From Echinometra lucunter (Eukaryota; Echinodermata; Echinoidea; Camarodonta; Echinometridae): a stretch of 64,000 nucleotides of DNA. Below are positions 11,080 to 22,181 of this stretch, piece after piece. The translations under genes were made by a program, and so were the position numbers. Position 1 is the first letter of the stretch, and the number at the start of each line of letters is the position of its first letter. The stretch covers positions 34,692,264 to 34,756,263 of the forward strand of contig CM057155.1 of the NCBI GenBank assembly GCA_029962745.1, written 5' to 3'. A model generated the notes under the pieces. That model worked only from the letters and a program-made list of their open reading frames with translations, had not been told where the DNA came from and ran no database searches.

Positions 11080-12595
11080 CAACTCATATACATCATGCAC
11101 ACACATTCATCGCATGACGACGATTCTCAGGTCCTCATTCAAGTTGTTTCACAAATTATTGCACATGTCTATTTAAAAAAACATCTTGATATGACCTAGG
11201 GCATAAAAAGATCAAAATGTAATTAACAATTCAACTGATTTTATAAAGATTGATAAGATTTTGGAAGATTTCTTACTTACAAATCAGGTTTAACTCCTGT
11301 AAGGACGATGGCTATCTGACTTAAGAATTGGACTCGCGTTGCCAGGTTAGGGAGTGCGCGTATATATGCATAGCGCATGCGCAAGCGGAAATAACTGCAG
11401 AATGACCATAAAAGCAAAACATTGCGCGAAATTAAATGATTTACGGCTTTTCAGCCGTAAATTTTACGCTAATTTTACATTTTGGGGCATCGGGGTCATT
11501 GCGATATGATTAATATGACGTCACACTCTAATTTACTGACCTTTTACTGTAAAAGACCTTTACTATAAATATTTGTTGAATTTTACAGCTGGGGAATTGT
11601 AAAATTTACACGGATTTTACGACCTCACCCCCTGAAGCAACTGAATTTTGTTTCTTATTTTTAAAGAACGGATAATTTCTACAAGAATACCTCATTTGCA
11701 AAAGTATATGAAATTTAAACAAAATACAAACAACTGATCAATCTACAACAAATTTCTTATAGCTCTCTAAAACAATCCTAAAAAAACAACACTCACACAA
11801 TCTACACAACTATACTAATCAGCTATTCCATAAAATACACATATATTATCCAAGAATGAGAAAATGAAAAGCACAGAACTTTGTTTTACCCAAAAGGTGT
11901 GTGCTTCAAAATGACTTTTTTGGTAATGTTCAAAATAATGGAACATACATGTTTTAGGTACTTGTGCCTGGTTTGTGTTATGGAGTGAGTGATTCACAAG
12001 GGCAGTGGACTCTCTTGAAGATATAATGTCGGACTGATCTTTTTTTTAGGAGGATGGTATTGTTTGCACATTCCTAATTGTATTTCTTGAAAATAAGGAC
12101 ACCTTTAATAAAGGTCTAAAATTGCCATGGTTCGAATGTGAAAGCTGCTTTGTTATCCACCTAGGGTCCAAAGATTTTCATTCCAAAGACATTAATGTTC
12201 AAAAAGTAGACAAACACTGATAGATGTAGACTTCATATACTTAACCATGTATTTTCTGAATGTTCTAAACAATTTATACTTACATAAAATTAAACTGATT
12301 GTGTAAAGAGAATTAAAAGATATGTAAACGAGTATTTCCGCCCTCATTGACCGTTTTGTTCACAACCCCTGTATAAACCAGGCAAGATGTTCAGCGCGCA
12401 TGAAACCCTCCTGTATTGTGTAGTGAATGAACATACGTGCTCCACCAAAGAAATGCTAATTCCAATTGAATTCAAATAATATCACACGTGTCCTCTCAGT
12501 GTCATGTAAATCATTGAGAATCTAGCACGTAAAAACATGTTCCAGTCGTGCGTATAGTTGTGCGTAACTTATACCAACAGCTTTATAAAATAGGT
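11080..12595. other. non-coding stretch with a TTTACGGC/GCCGTAAA stem
   Basis: I see no gene. Between about 11440 and 11625 a short stem (TTACGGCTTTTCAGCCGTAA) is followed by several GTAAAAT/ATTTTAC strings in both orientations, suggesting a decayed foldback element. Confidence 0.45.
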
Positions 12596-12599
12596 GATG

Positions 12600-12990
12600 T
12601 TCATCATTCCAAAGAATCATTTAATCCGAAATTTTATTATTCCGAAGGTTCCTTATTCCGAAACATACAAATTGCATATGCCCAGATGTTCGTTAGTTCA
12701 AAAGTGAAAAAGGGTTCATTAATCCAAACATTTGTGGGTTATTCCAAAGATTCGTTAACCAAAAAATCAGATAAGATTCCTTATTCCGAAGGTTCGTTAA
12801 TCCGAAAATGAAATGCTATTCGTTTATATTCCAAAAATTCCATAATCCCAAAATGAAATAAGGTTTGTTAGACCGAAAATAACGAACAAACAAACCGTAA
12901 TTATTTCATTTTCGGACTAACAAACCTTCCCAATAACGAACCTCTTTTCCTTTTCGGACTAACTAACCTTCGGAATTACGAAATATACCA
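12600..12990. repeat. imperfect foldback made of TTCGTTA/TCCGAAA motifs
   Basis: The left half is built from repeats of TTATTCCGAAGGTTCGTTAA type and the right half from their reverse complements, centred near 12890. The arms are mosaics of a 10-15-bp motif rather than single long inverted repeats. An 87-codon frame here is a by-product of the repeat. Confidence 0.65.
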
Positions 12991-13094
12991 CCAGCGTAAA
13001 TCCGCTTTCACCAATACAGAGATGCTCAACTCTTTTGCCGATTTTCTTTTTTTCTGTCGAACTCATACTTAAGTATAAACACACACCCTCAGCA

Positions 13095-13385
13095 ACCCAC
13101 ACAACCCCCCTTACACACATTTTGATTCTCATTTTGCGTGCAAGCGAAGCAAGCAAACCCAAAATAACCACTTTTTCTAGTTTTTAATCGCATTTTCAAA
13201 TAGAAATTTTAAATATGATAAGTGGGCCCAAAAAATTGAACCATTTTTCTGGTTTTTAGTTGCATTTTCATATAAAAAAATTCTAAAATATGATCAGAAA
13301 GCGAAACGAGCAAGCCCCAAAATAATAACTTTTCTTGTTTTCAATCACATTTTCAAATATGAATTCTAAAATAAGATCGCTATTT
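13095..13385. repeat. degenerate tandem repeat, roughly 70-85-bp units
   Basis: Three units share a body of the type CTTTTTCTGGTTTTYAATCGCATTTTCA followed by an AATTCTAAAATATGAT string and AAGCGAAGCGAGCAAGCCCC. Unit starts near 13168, 13239 and 13323 show uneven spacing. Confidence 0.6.
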
Positions 13386-15532
13386 ATGACAGATTATGAT
13401 GGTATTAATGCTTGTCATAGCTTTTGATGGTATTACTGAGATAGTAATAATCACTGATATGGTGATGGTGATAGTTTTGTTGATGATATATAACAATATT
13501 CATCCCCCTTCAACCTCTTGAAACACCTTCCATGTTTCCGGCACCCCAATAACATAAAACCGTCACTGGTTGCGTACATTGTAGTTATGAGACCCCCCCC
13601 CCCCCCCCAACATGGTGAAAAGAGAGAAAAATGGGGGAAACAGAAACAAGCAGACTGTTGAACCGCTTTTCCACTATCCCCCCCCCCCCCACAAGCAGTG
13701 GCCTCAAAATAAGACTGGTGACAGTGCATGTCCTCATGGCATTTCATGTCAACTTCTACCTTGTTCACCTGTTGTTGCAATGTAGTGATCGAGTGAAATA
13801 ACAATTGTACTTTATAGCCGAAGGAATGAATAGCTAATTGTTGTTTATACCGCGGATTATATGTATATGCCTCGGCCCACTGTAGTTGCCGGAGGCAGGG
13901 GCGTCTGTCCGTCCCGTTTTCGTTCTTGCGATTAGCTCATGTATGCATATTGGATGGACAGTGATGCGATTTGATTTTGAGGTCTCCTGGTCAAAGGTCA
14001 AAGAGGTCCTATATGAAAATGGTTCATGATAGCGATATTATAACTTAGGAACCCTTTTCAGACTTGGTTCATGTACATTTCTGATCTGGCAATAGTGGAT
14101 GCATGCATTTCAATCGCGCGTGGTCAAGGATTCAGTTTTTTTTTTCTTTCTTTTTCTGTCAGTCTCGTTTTATTTCATTTGAGCTCATTTGAAACTCTTC
14201 ACCTCAGCTGCTTATATTAGAATGAACAGGAGAGGGTGTGATGGGGGGTAGATGCGGGTTCGCTGTAATTGCCCCTGCGGAAGATGCAAATTTTGACCTC
14301 AAACTGCTCATTGTACGGAGGAACAATGATCTGATTAGATTTTGGGGTCAGTCAATGATCTGATTAGAATTTATTTCATAATTTTTTCCCCTCTCATTTC
14401 TTTTATCGTGCTCCATGTACTTGTGAGTACAAAGAAACAAAAGAGAAATAAAAGGCAAGATAAGAGGAGGAAGATGAAATGGAAAGAGGAGGAAAATGAT
14501 AGAAAGGGGGAGGAAATGATAGAAAATTAAAGGGAAAGATAAAAAGGGCAAAGTAATGAGATGCATAATAGAAGGATACTGCAGATGAAATGATAGATGA
14601 TAGAAAGATTGAAACAAAGAAACAAAAGAGAAATGGAAGGCAAGATAAAGGAGGAAAATGATCGAAAAGAGGAGTATTGATAGAAAATTAAAGGGAAAGA
14701 TAAAAAGGACAAAGTAATGAGATACATAATAGAGGATAACTGTACATGAAAAGATTTTAAAAAAGGAATAGGGGGAAAACAAGGGGAAAGGGAAAGATCA
14801 CAAGATATAAAGATAAGTGGCAGGCTGAGAAAGCGATGAAGGACGGGAAAAGGATTACACACTCTTCATGCAATACATATGCACTCCAGAATGCACCCCA
14901 AGCTCAACCAGCAAAATATTCTAGACTCCTACACAAACACCACATCACAATGTATTCAATGCAAAATGAATGATAAATCAATAAAATTATGTACATTCAC
15001 ACGAAAATATTTTTATTCATCTGGCAAGTGTAACATCAAGTAGCAAAATATATGTACACAAAATATACAATGCATATTCAACAGATTATAATGCAAAATA
15101 GACAAAAAGTCATGTCAGTTCTCCTGGCTTTGCACCAGTGTAGAGAAGTCCACGACAACTCAGGAGGGATTTGTAGCTAGAGAAGTGGACTGCGCTGAGT
15201 TGGCTGTGCTTTGTCTGGCTGTAGGGCTGGCTGTGGAGCATGCTGCAGGCTGGGTGTTGGGCTTGCTGGACTGGCGCTGGAGGAATGGAGTGATATCTGA
15301 CTGTGCATTAGAGAAAGAGAAGAAAAACAGAGGAGAAAGACAAGATGAATGATTTTGATCAAGCATACATGAATTTGAATCTTTACGAGGTTATGTACTA
15401 GGTCAGTAAGGGTTAACATCGAATTGATGCTGATTTTAAACTTTGGCATATAAATTTAAATCTCTTTGAGTCCATGCAATAGATCAATAGTGTTATTTAT
15501 ACCATTTCAGAATAAGTTATGTTGATTCTTAC

Positions 15533-15949
15533 CGTAATCTCCTAGTGTCCATTTTCCTTTGCCCGGGCCCGTTGCCTCTTCCGGATGTAACGGGTATGAC
15601 TGTCGATCGTCTTAACTACCTGTTTCCAAGTTGCCTGTTGCTGTGACCTTGGCACTGGGCACGCCTGGAAGAATCGCTCCCGTAGAAGTGCAATCCTGGT
15701 CGGGTCGAGGCCAGAACCTCCTTTGCCGTTCACGCAGCAGTGAAACCGTTCCTCGTCTGTGAACAGTTCACGGGAGAGTTCCACAGCCACTCTGGAAGGA
15801 TTTGAAGCTTGCACCAGGAGAAGTGGACTGCGCTGTGGGGCTGGCTGTGGGGCTGGCTGAGGGCCTGGCTGAGGGGCTGGCTGACGGACTGGCTGTGGCA
15901 CTTGCTGTGGCGTCGGCTGGACTGGCGCTGGAGGGATGGAGTGATCTGG
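15533..15949 (-). CDS. BEN-domain exon A1 with Pro/Gln tract (open frame)
   Basis: BEN domains bind DNA or mediate protein contacts in chromatin proteins. On the minus strand the exon follows a strong acceptor (TTTTCTTCTCTTTCTCTAATGCACAG) and ends at donor GTAAGA. It starts in phase 0. The peptide opens with a short PDHSIPPAPVQP segment, then a PQPAPQP-type repeat tract. The BEN domain follows over about 75 residues, with SRELFTDEERF, a VNGKGGSGLDPTRIALL block and a TWKQVVKTIDSHTRYIRKRQR end. These match the BEN pattern of a helix ending L-F, a S/V-x-G-x-G turn, LDP, and a W...I...R end. A stop lies at 15544-15542, before the donor, so the domain is C-terminal. The coiled-coil exon at 16918-16817 can join this exon in phase. 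Confidence 0.7.
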
Positions 15950-16181
15950 CTGTGCATTAGAGAAAGAGAAGAAAAACAGAGGAGAAAGACAAGATGAATG
16001 ATTTTGATCAAGCATACATGAATTTGAATCTTTACGAGGTTATGTACTAGGTCAATAAGGGTTAACATCGAATTGATGCTGATTTTAAACTTTGGCATAT
16101 AAATTTAAATCTCTTTGAGTCCATGCAATAGATCAATAGTGTTACTTATACCATTTCAGAATAAGTTATGTTGATTCTTAC

Positions 16182-16636
16182 CGTAATCTACTAGTGTCCA
16201 TTTTCCTGTGCCCGGGCCTGTTGCCTGTTCCGGATGTAACGGGTATGTCGATCACCTTAACTGCCTGTTTCCAAGCTGCCTGTCGCTGTGACCTTGGCAC
16301 TGGGCACGCCTGGAACTCTTGTAGAATTGCAATCCTGGTTGGGTTGAGGCCAGAATCTCCTTTGCCATTCACGCAGCGGTGAAACCGTTCCTCGTCTGTG
16401 AACAGTTCACGGGAGAGTTCCACAGCCACTCTGGAAGGATTTGAAGCGTGCACTAGGAGAAGTGGACTGCGCTGTGGGGCTGGCTGTGGGGCTGGCTGAG
16501 GGCCTGGCTGAGGGGCTGGCTGAGGGGCTGGCTGAGGGGCTGGCTGAGGGCCTGGCTGAGGGGCTGGCTGACGGACTGGCTGTGGCGCTTGCTATGGCGT
16601 CGGCTGGACTGGCGCTGGAGGGATGGCGTGACTTGG
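16182..16636 (-). pseudogene. BEN-domain exon A2, tandem duplicate with broken C-terminus
   Basis: This is a duplicate of exon A1, with acceptor GCAGAG at about 16637 and donor GTAAGA at 16181. The Pro/Gln tract is longer than in A1, with more PAPQP/PGPQP units. The BEN domain begins normally (SRVAVELSRELFTDEERF, then LNPTRIAIL) but a small deletion shortens the middle. A frame change after VKVID replaces the Arg-rich end. The exon is 455 nt, not a multiple of three, so including it before A1 would break the frame. It is probably a decayed duplicate. Confidence 0.65.
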
Positions 16637-16816
16637 CTCTGCATTAGAAAGAAAAAAGACAAATAAATCTCCCTGGGGCCATAATGCAAGTAAGACGAGT
16701 GAAAATGCAATGGCAGAAGAAAATGACTGCTTGACAACTAGATAGTAGGTACAATAAAATAAGTTATTGATGAATTGTGAATCATGACATAATTACAATA
16801 AAGTATGAAAAATTAC

Positions 16817-16918
16817 CTGCTGACTGATCAGTTTCAAAAGTTTGGTCTCCATCTCGGCAACCTTCTCCTCTACGCTCTGCATCCAGATGCTGAGTGTCCT
16901 GTTTTCTTCCTCCAGTTC
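16817..16918 (-). CDS. coiled-coil exon of BEN unit, copy A
   Basis: The minus-strand frame reads ELEEENRTLSIWMQSVEEKV and continues with heptad-like leucines to LLKLISQQ, then donor GTAATT. It is about 34 codons and ends in phase 0, matching the phase-0 start of the Pro/Gln-BEN exons. The acceptor is taken as ACAAG just before GAACTGG. A parallel or antiparallel coil here would give the BEN protein a dimerisation segment. No initiating exon is visible upstream. Confidence 0.55.
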
Positions 16919-17291
16919 CTTGTTTTAGATTAGATTGATTTAGATGTGTGGTCCCAAATGGTATTTTCTGTGTTAGCTACATAGCAAATACCATGTGGTT
17001 ATTTATAATTATGACATAAATATCAGCCTGAAATGTTTAGATTGAACTTTATAAGTTGAATATTTCTTCATAAATCTTTTTGTGATAAACATTTTAGGAT
17101 TGCTTTGGACTTACGACTTTCTAAATGAAATGTTTTTACAGGAGGTAGAATTTGACTTTAAAATGGTAAAGCTTACACTCATTGCTTGTGTGCAACCAAA
17201 TTTGGGTAATCATGAGAAATAAAAAAAAAAACCTCACAAAATGTCTGTTGATAATTATATGTTCCCAAAGTCATCAAGATTTCAGGTTTAT

Positions 17292-17704
17292 AAAGCCTGG
17301 CACACACGATATGATCTGACTGCAACCCGATTTTTTAACTAATGGCATTTTGCTTTAAATATGAAAGTTTAAACAAGTAAAATGATCTTAGTAGAAGTTT
17401 GAAATAATGATACAAATACTAAAATCGAAAGTTTGGTTAACCTTGTGGTTGGAGTAAAGGCCAAATCGGCTTCAAATCTAAGCCAGTCACAAGAATGCTA
17501 TAATGTCACTATGATTTGGAATTGAATTCGATTTTATTCCTACAGGGAGGCTTACAATAGCCAGAAATTTCGATTTTTAGTATTCATACTTCTATTCAGA
17601 ACTTTGATCATGACTATTTAACGTTTGAATGTTCATATCGAATGCTATAACAATTTATTCCAAAAGCGGATTGCAGACAGATCGTGCAGTGTGCGGTGGG
17701 CTTA
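17292..17704. mobile_element. MITE-like element with imperfect terminal inverted repeats
   Basis: The left end AAAGCCTGGCACACACGATA and the right end, read on the minus strand (TAAGCCCACCGCACACTGCA), pair imperfectly over about 40 bp including GATCTG and CTGCAA strings. It is about 410 bp with no coding frame. Superfamily and target duplication are unclear. It lies between copy A and the host-like BEN exon. Confidence 0.5.
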
Positions 17705-17735
17705 AGGTTGCTCTGTATTGTCAATATGCAAGACC

Positions 17736-18007
17736 TTACCGCTAATTGCTTCCACTGACACCTTGTCCAGGGGCTTCTGGTAAACCAAATTTTTCCCTTT
17801 TATTTGCGGTCCCAATTCCCTGTGAGGAAGAGCTTGGTAGCTCATCCTGTGTGAACACAAGACCTATTACCACATTCAGAAGGAAGGCTGGTCCTCCTTT
17901 AGAGCCCTTTGATATTGCCTTCTGTTCTGCCCTGTACAGCTCTTTTTTATCTATGAGGAAGCCAGCATACTTGTTTGGATCAGTCAGGTCATTGATAAGA
18001 GGATGCT
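17736..18007 (-). CDS. host-like gene, fourth recognised exon, BEN domain
   Basis: On the minus strand, after acceptor TCTCTTTGCAG, the frame reads HPLINDLTDPNKYAGFLI, then FLLNVVIGLVFTQDELPSSS, which fits the start of a BEN domain. The expected LDP-like segment (KPLDKVSVEAISG) is present one frame away. A T run at 17790-17794 (plus strand) has one base too many for a continuous frame, so this is a homopolymer frameshift or a sequence error. The exon ends in phase 1 at donor GTAAGG. It starts in phase 0 and so joins exactly to the exon ending at 25092. The BEN C-terminal third should lie in a further exon that I could not find. Confidence 0.6.
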
Positions 18008-18195
18008 GCAAAGAGATACAAAGCACATTTAACATGGCAAACTTGTATTTACATCATAATTGTATATTTACAAATTAACTTCTTTTCCCATTTTTATATA
18101 GCAAAGCATGTTAAATGAAGTAAGTAATATATTGGAAATTTGGAATAATGTTCATATCATCACCTTGGAGGATACCTTTGCTCGCATTTTGCTGG

Positions 18196-18240
18196 TAGTG
18201 GAACGTTGTTATAACGAGGTCCTTGGGACCATGAAAATTA
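18196..18240. repeat. possible Tigger/pogo-type transposon end
   Basis: The string CGTTGTTATAACGAGGTCCTTGGGACC resembles the terminal repeat of pogo/Tigger elements. Only one end is visible. Confidence 0.3.
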
Positions 18241-18245
18241 CCCTA

Positions 18246-20530
18246 TTATATTCAATTCAATTCAATTCAGTTCATTTATTTTTCCTCTTTCAATTTGTCA
18301 TATTTACAATGATGGTACAGTTTACTTCACATATTAACATACATATAGATAAGCTTGCACAATACAATGAATAAGAAAAAAAAATTGAAAGGGAAGGAGG
18401 GCCGACTAAAAAGCAGAGCTTGTAGGCTGTAGGCCCCCTGTTAAAAGTATTTATTATGAACTATAATTTTATGAAAAAAAACAACAAAAATAACAACTGA
18501 TTCAGTAATTACAAAATCATTTTAAGACGCAAAACAATGATAAATATATACATAAACACAATCAAGGTACACAAACATCAAAGTTGCACAAAGTCACGCT
18601 ACAAATTATATTCGATTGGGAAATGCAATTACCTAGTAGCTATTCAGAAGAAAGCTTCTAAGTTTCCTTTTGAAAATTTGTATTGAATTGCATTGTATAA
18701 TATCATTTGGACGAGAATTCCAGAGTTTTGGACCTGTAAAAATAAATGTCTTTTGAGCAAATGATGTTCTATTTAGTGGTAGATGGAAGAAGCTTGCCTG
18801 GCGAGTGAAGTAACTATGAATTGAATCATTTTTTACAAACATATCATTAAGAGGCAAAGGTAATTGTTTAGTGCTGAGCTTGTACATTAGCTGTCCAAGC
18901 TGTAAAATATACAAGTCTTTAATTTTCAAAGTTTTATCATGCAGAAAAAGATTATTCGTGTGTGCCCGGAAATCTGCATTATTAATGATACGAATTGGTT
19001 TTGTTTGTAATATAAAGAGTCTGTTAATTTGGGAAGTTGCTGCACTGCCCCAGGCGATAAGTCCGTAATTCAAGTAAGGAAGAATTAACCTGGAATACAA
19101 GGATAACATAATATAAGGATGTTGTGCTTTTTAAAGAATTTTATTGTTTGTATGTGGACCAACTTCTCAAGGATTTTTGACAAGGTTGTAAGCAGTGAGA
19201 TGGGTCTGTAATTACTTGTTAATGCATTGTTACCTTTTTTGAAAATTGGGATTATCTTCGAAATTTTCATTGATTCTGAAATATGCCCAGGTAGTTATGA
19301 CAAATTGAATATATGTACGAGAGGATCAACTATAAAATTCATATTTTTCTGTAAAAGGTTGTTATCAATTTCATCAAATCCTGCACTCTTATTTAATTTC
19401 AGGCCAGAAATAATTTTAATTACTTCTTGCGGGTACGTAGGAGAGAAAAATTTAGAACTTTCATATCTGTCCCCCAGATAGTGGTGAAATGAATGATACG
19501 TTGATAGTATGCGCCTAGCAAGGTTAAAAACCAACTTTGGAAAAATAATCGTTGAAAATATCTGCCATCTGAACTTCATCCTCGACTACAGTATCATTAT
19601 GTCTAAGCTTAGTTATCTTAGAATACTTTGATCTATTATTGATGGTAGAATTGATGATATTCTATGTTCTTTTAAGATAATTTTTGCAACGACTGAATTG
19701 ATCATAATAATACTCTTTTTTAGCAGTACGGATCACCCCTGTAAGTACATTCTTATAATTAGTATAATGAATCCGTGTTTGGTCAGTAAGTTTAGATATG
19801 TATTTATAGTATAATTTATTTTTCCGATTTATTGAACGTAGAATCGAATTGGTTATCCAAGGTAGTCTGAGCGATTTCTTATAACTTTTAGACTTGCGTT
19901 TATAAAAATGAATATTTTCATTTACATGCGACATAAAAGTTTCAACAAATATTTCATACGACGGATTAACATCTTCTGTATAAAACACGTCATCCCAGGA
20001 TTCTTCTTCTAGACTTCATTTCAATCGACACAGGTTTTTGTCTCTATGTATACGTCTTTTAGGTACATTCTAGGAGAGTTACTTGCCTGAAGCCGTTCAG
20101 AATAATACACGAAAATCGGAATATGATCAGAAATATCTGACAAGACTATGCAAGCTTTAAATTCAGAACATACATTTGAAAAAAGTTGTCAATAAGAGTT
20201 GCCGAAGTATTGGTTAATCTAGTGGGTCTAGAAATAAGTGGCAAAAAAAGAGGCAGAGAGGAATGTCACTAAAAAATCATGTCAGGAATATTAGCCTCAC
20301 TGGATAAAAGATCATAGTTGAAATCTCCCATAATGATACACTTTTTGTTATGAATGGAGTGAAGTGTAATAAATTATTCGATGTGTCCAGAAGATCAGTA
20401 TGGTTACTCTGAGGTGCCTTGTAAACAACTCCCAAGATTCATCAATTTCATGTCTTCAGTTATAACATTCAAATTGACTTGGCACATAGAATGCAACACC
20501 AACACCTATTTTATCTTTACAATTATTTGT
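18246..20530 (-). pseudogene. CR1/L2-like LINE, 5'-truncated, RT core deleted
   Basis: Read on the minus strand from 20530: the second half of an endonuclease (KCIIMGDFNYDLL, then TRLTNTSATLIDNFF and DISDHIPIF), the region before RT (19988-19662) and the RT start (19579-19085, with LKLNKSAGFDEIDNN and IIPIFKKG). The C-terminal domain follows (19109-18633, RLILPYLNYGLIAWG, then FIFTGPKLWNSRPNDI). The stretch between FFKKHNIL and LPYLNYGL, which should hold the F/YxDD active site, is missing: the two parts meet near 19110. Frames are broken by stops and shifts. The 3' tail is (TTCAA)n-like at about 18246-18271, typical of LINEs with microsatellite tails. Confidence 0.8.
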
Positions 20531-20536
20531 AAGTAT

Positions 20537-20905
20537 ACACTGAAAACTTTTTATTGGTCATTTGACTAACAAAAGGTTAGTCCAGATGGTGCCCATTTTG
20601 GCTAACATTTAGAGTTGCTAGACTAAATAAAGGTTAATCAGGCAACGTCTGACTAATTTAAAGTTAGTCCTGCAATGTTATTCATCATCGCTTGAATAAC
20701 TTAAGTTAGTCCTGTACAGTTAGTCAAAACTGCATGGCTAACTTTTGAGGCTGACTGACTAATATTTTAGGTTGCTGGCCTAATTTTTTTGTTAGTCCAG
20801 ATGGTGCCCATTTTGACTAACTAGATTAGTTCAAATGGCTGGACTAACAATCTGGACTAATTTATTGTTAGTCCTGCTCTCCTGACTAAGTGCTCTGACC
20901 GACGC
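20537..20905. repeat. GTTAGTC/GACTAAC-rich repeat, copy 1
   Basis: About 14 occurrences of TTAGTC or GACTAA in both orientations lie in about 370 bp, with phrases such as TTAGTCCAGATGGTGCCCAT repeated. It begins TACACTGAAAACTTTTTATT, like copy 2 at 22182. No coding capacity is seen. Confidence 0.75.
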
Positions 20906-20911
20906 ACTCTC

Positions 20912-22180
20912 CTCACATGACTCTGGATGAATCACGAAGTGTAAAGATCATTCTAAGTCCTGAAAATCATTAAGTGCTCATTTCAGATGATTTTCAGGAC
21001 CTACGATGATGTTCACTCCTCTTGAAACAGCAGCATAACATACACCTGTTTATATCATGTACATGCATTCAAACATACATTTGTTTCATTATCAGTCTAC
21101 AGATGAAGAAGTAATGCATTAGCTCATGCTTCAACAAATGCATCTTCATACAAATCTGCATCAAATTTTATTCAAGAAAATAATAATTGCCAATTATTTG
21201 GAACTGATACAGTTCAAGGTTTTAAGTCCTTTGAAGCCATAGGTCTATAATCCTCTCAATCAAAGCATGAAAGCACAGTGGTACATGTATGTTAAAGATG
21301 AAAGTCCACTGAAATTTATGTTTCCTTTTATGCATTTCAACAGGGCAGTATCACTTGACTCCAAGGAAAATTTGCTATTTGACATTTTGAGGAGTGGTGA
21401 TGTCATTAAAATGAACTAAAATGATATCATTTAAGCCTTTAGAATGAAAGATTAGACACTGAGATGCTGACTGAAGCCATTTATAGCTGTAAATAAAGTA
21501 ACTTGTGCTAAATGTTGAGTCAAATCGCTCACCATTCCTATCCTTTTGATAAAGTTCCCGGTCTTTGAAATTCTGTTCCTCTTTACATGAGTATGACTTC
21601 AAATTGTCAGACTGGTCTTTACCAGACACTTTATTGAAAATTAATATTTTCTAATACTCCTGGTAACTTAAACTATGACAGTGATCATACTGTTTGACCA
21701 TTGGCTTCATTTGTCAATGAAAACCACATCACAGGATCAAAGGAGGAATATTTGAATTCTAAATCTTCGCGGAGGGTTGACCACTACATTTTATAAAGTA
21801 ATCACAAGTTTACCTAGACTAAAGAACACTTTCTACTGATCTTATCATTGACACACCGATAAAATGAGTTTTTAGAAAGAACAATCAGACTTACAATGGG
21901 TGGCAACTATGATCATGTATGACATATCAATACACTACAAGATTTTTTTTTTTAATGTAATACTTGTAGAATTCAGCTAAGTATATTGTACCAAATACCT
22001 ATGTTGAAAATTGTCTGCTATTGTGGTATACATACATATTCAGCTATGAATTAATGGAGTTGCATACCCTTATATGATACATGCACTTTGAGCATTGAAC
22101 CATGTACATCAAGCAAAGTTCATTCAATAAATGTCTATTCTTTCAAACAGAAAATGCTGACCATTTGGTCTCTGATATCC
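20912..22180. other. intronic stretch, nothing recognised
   Basis: AT-rich sequence between the two GTTAGTC repeats. A local inverted repeat (CCTGAAAATCATTAAGTG / GATGATTTTCAGGAC) lies near 20957-21001. No exon is identified. Confidence 0.5.
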
Positions 22181-22181
22181 T

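Larger units (their letters stand above)
13393..17291 (-). repeat. BEN-domain repeat unit, copy A
   Basis: This is one of three dispersed copies of the same unit. The block shared with copy C starts at about 14208 (CAGCTGCTTATATTAGAATG); the block shared with copy B extends left to about 13393, with extra sequence at about 13448-13970. From left to right it holds a purine-rich stretch, a probable 3' region with AATAAA-type strings, a Pro-rich exon (about 15120-15315), two Pro/Gln-BEN exons and a coiled-coil exon. It ends at TTTATAAA near 17291. Copy A is about 650 bp longer than copy B because the BEN exon and its flanking intron are duplicated in tandem. Confidence 0.85.

Noticed and set aside
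14342..14862. Minus-strand frames rich in Ile/Leu/Phe/Ser near 14.3-14.9, 41.2-41.6 and 56.9-57.2 kb, which look like membrane proteins
   Set aside because: They translate the pyrimidine strand of a purine-rich block within the BEN repeat; hydrophobicity is a composition effect and frames are not conserved between copies.
16817..18007. Joining the host-like BEN exon directly to copy A's coiled-coil exon
   Set aside because: The host-like exon ends in phase 1 while the coiled-coil exon as modelled starts in phase 0, and copies B and C carry the coiled-coil exon without any such upstream exon.
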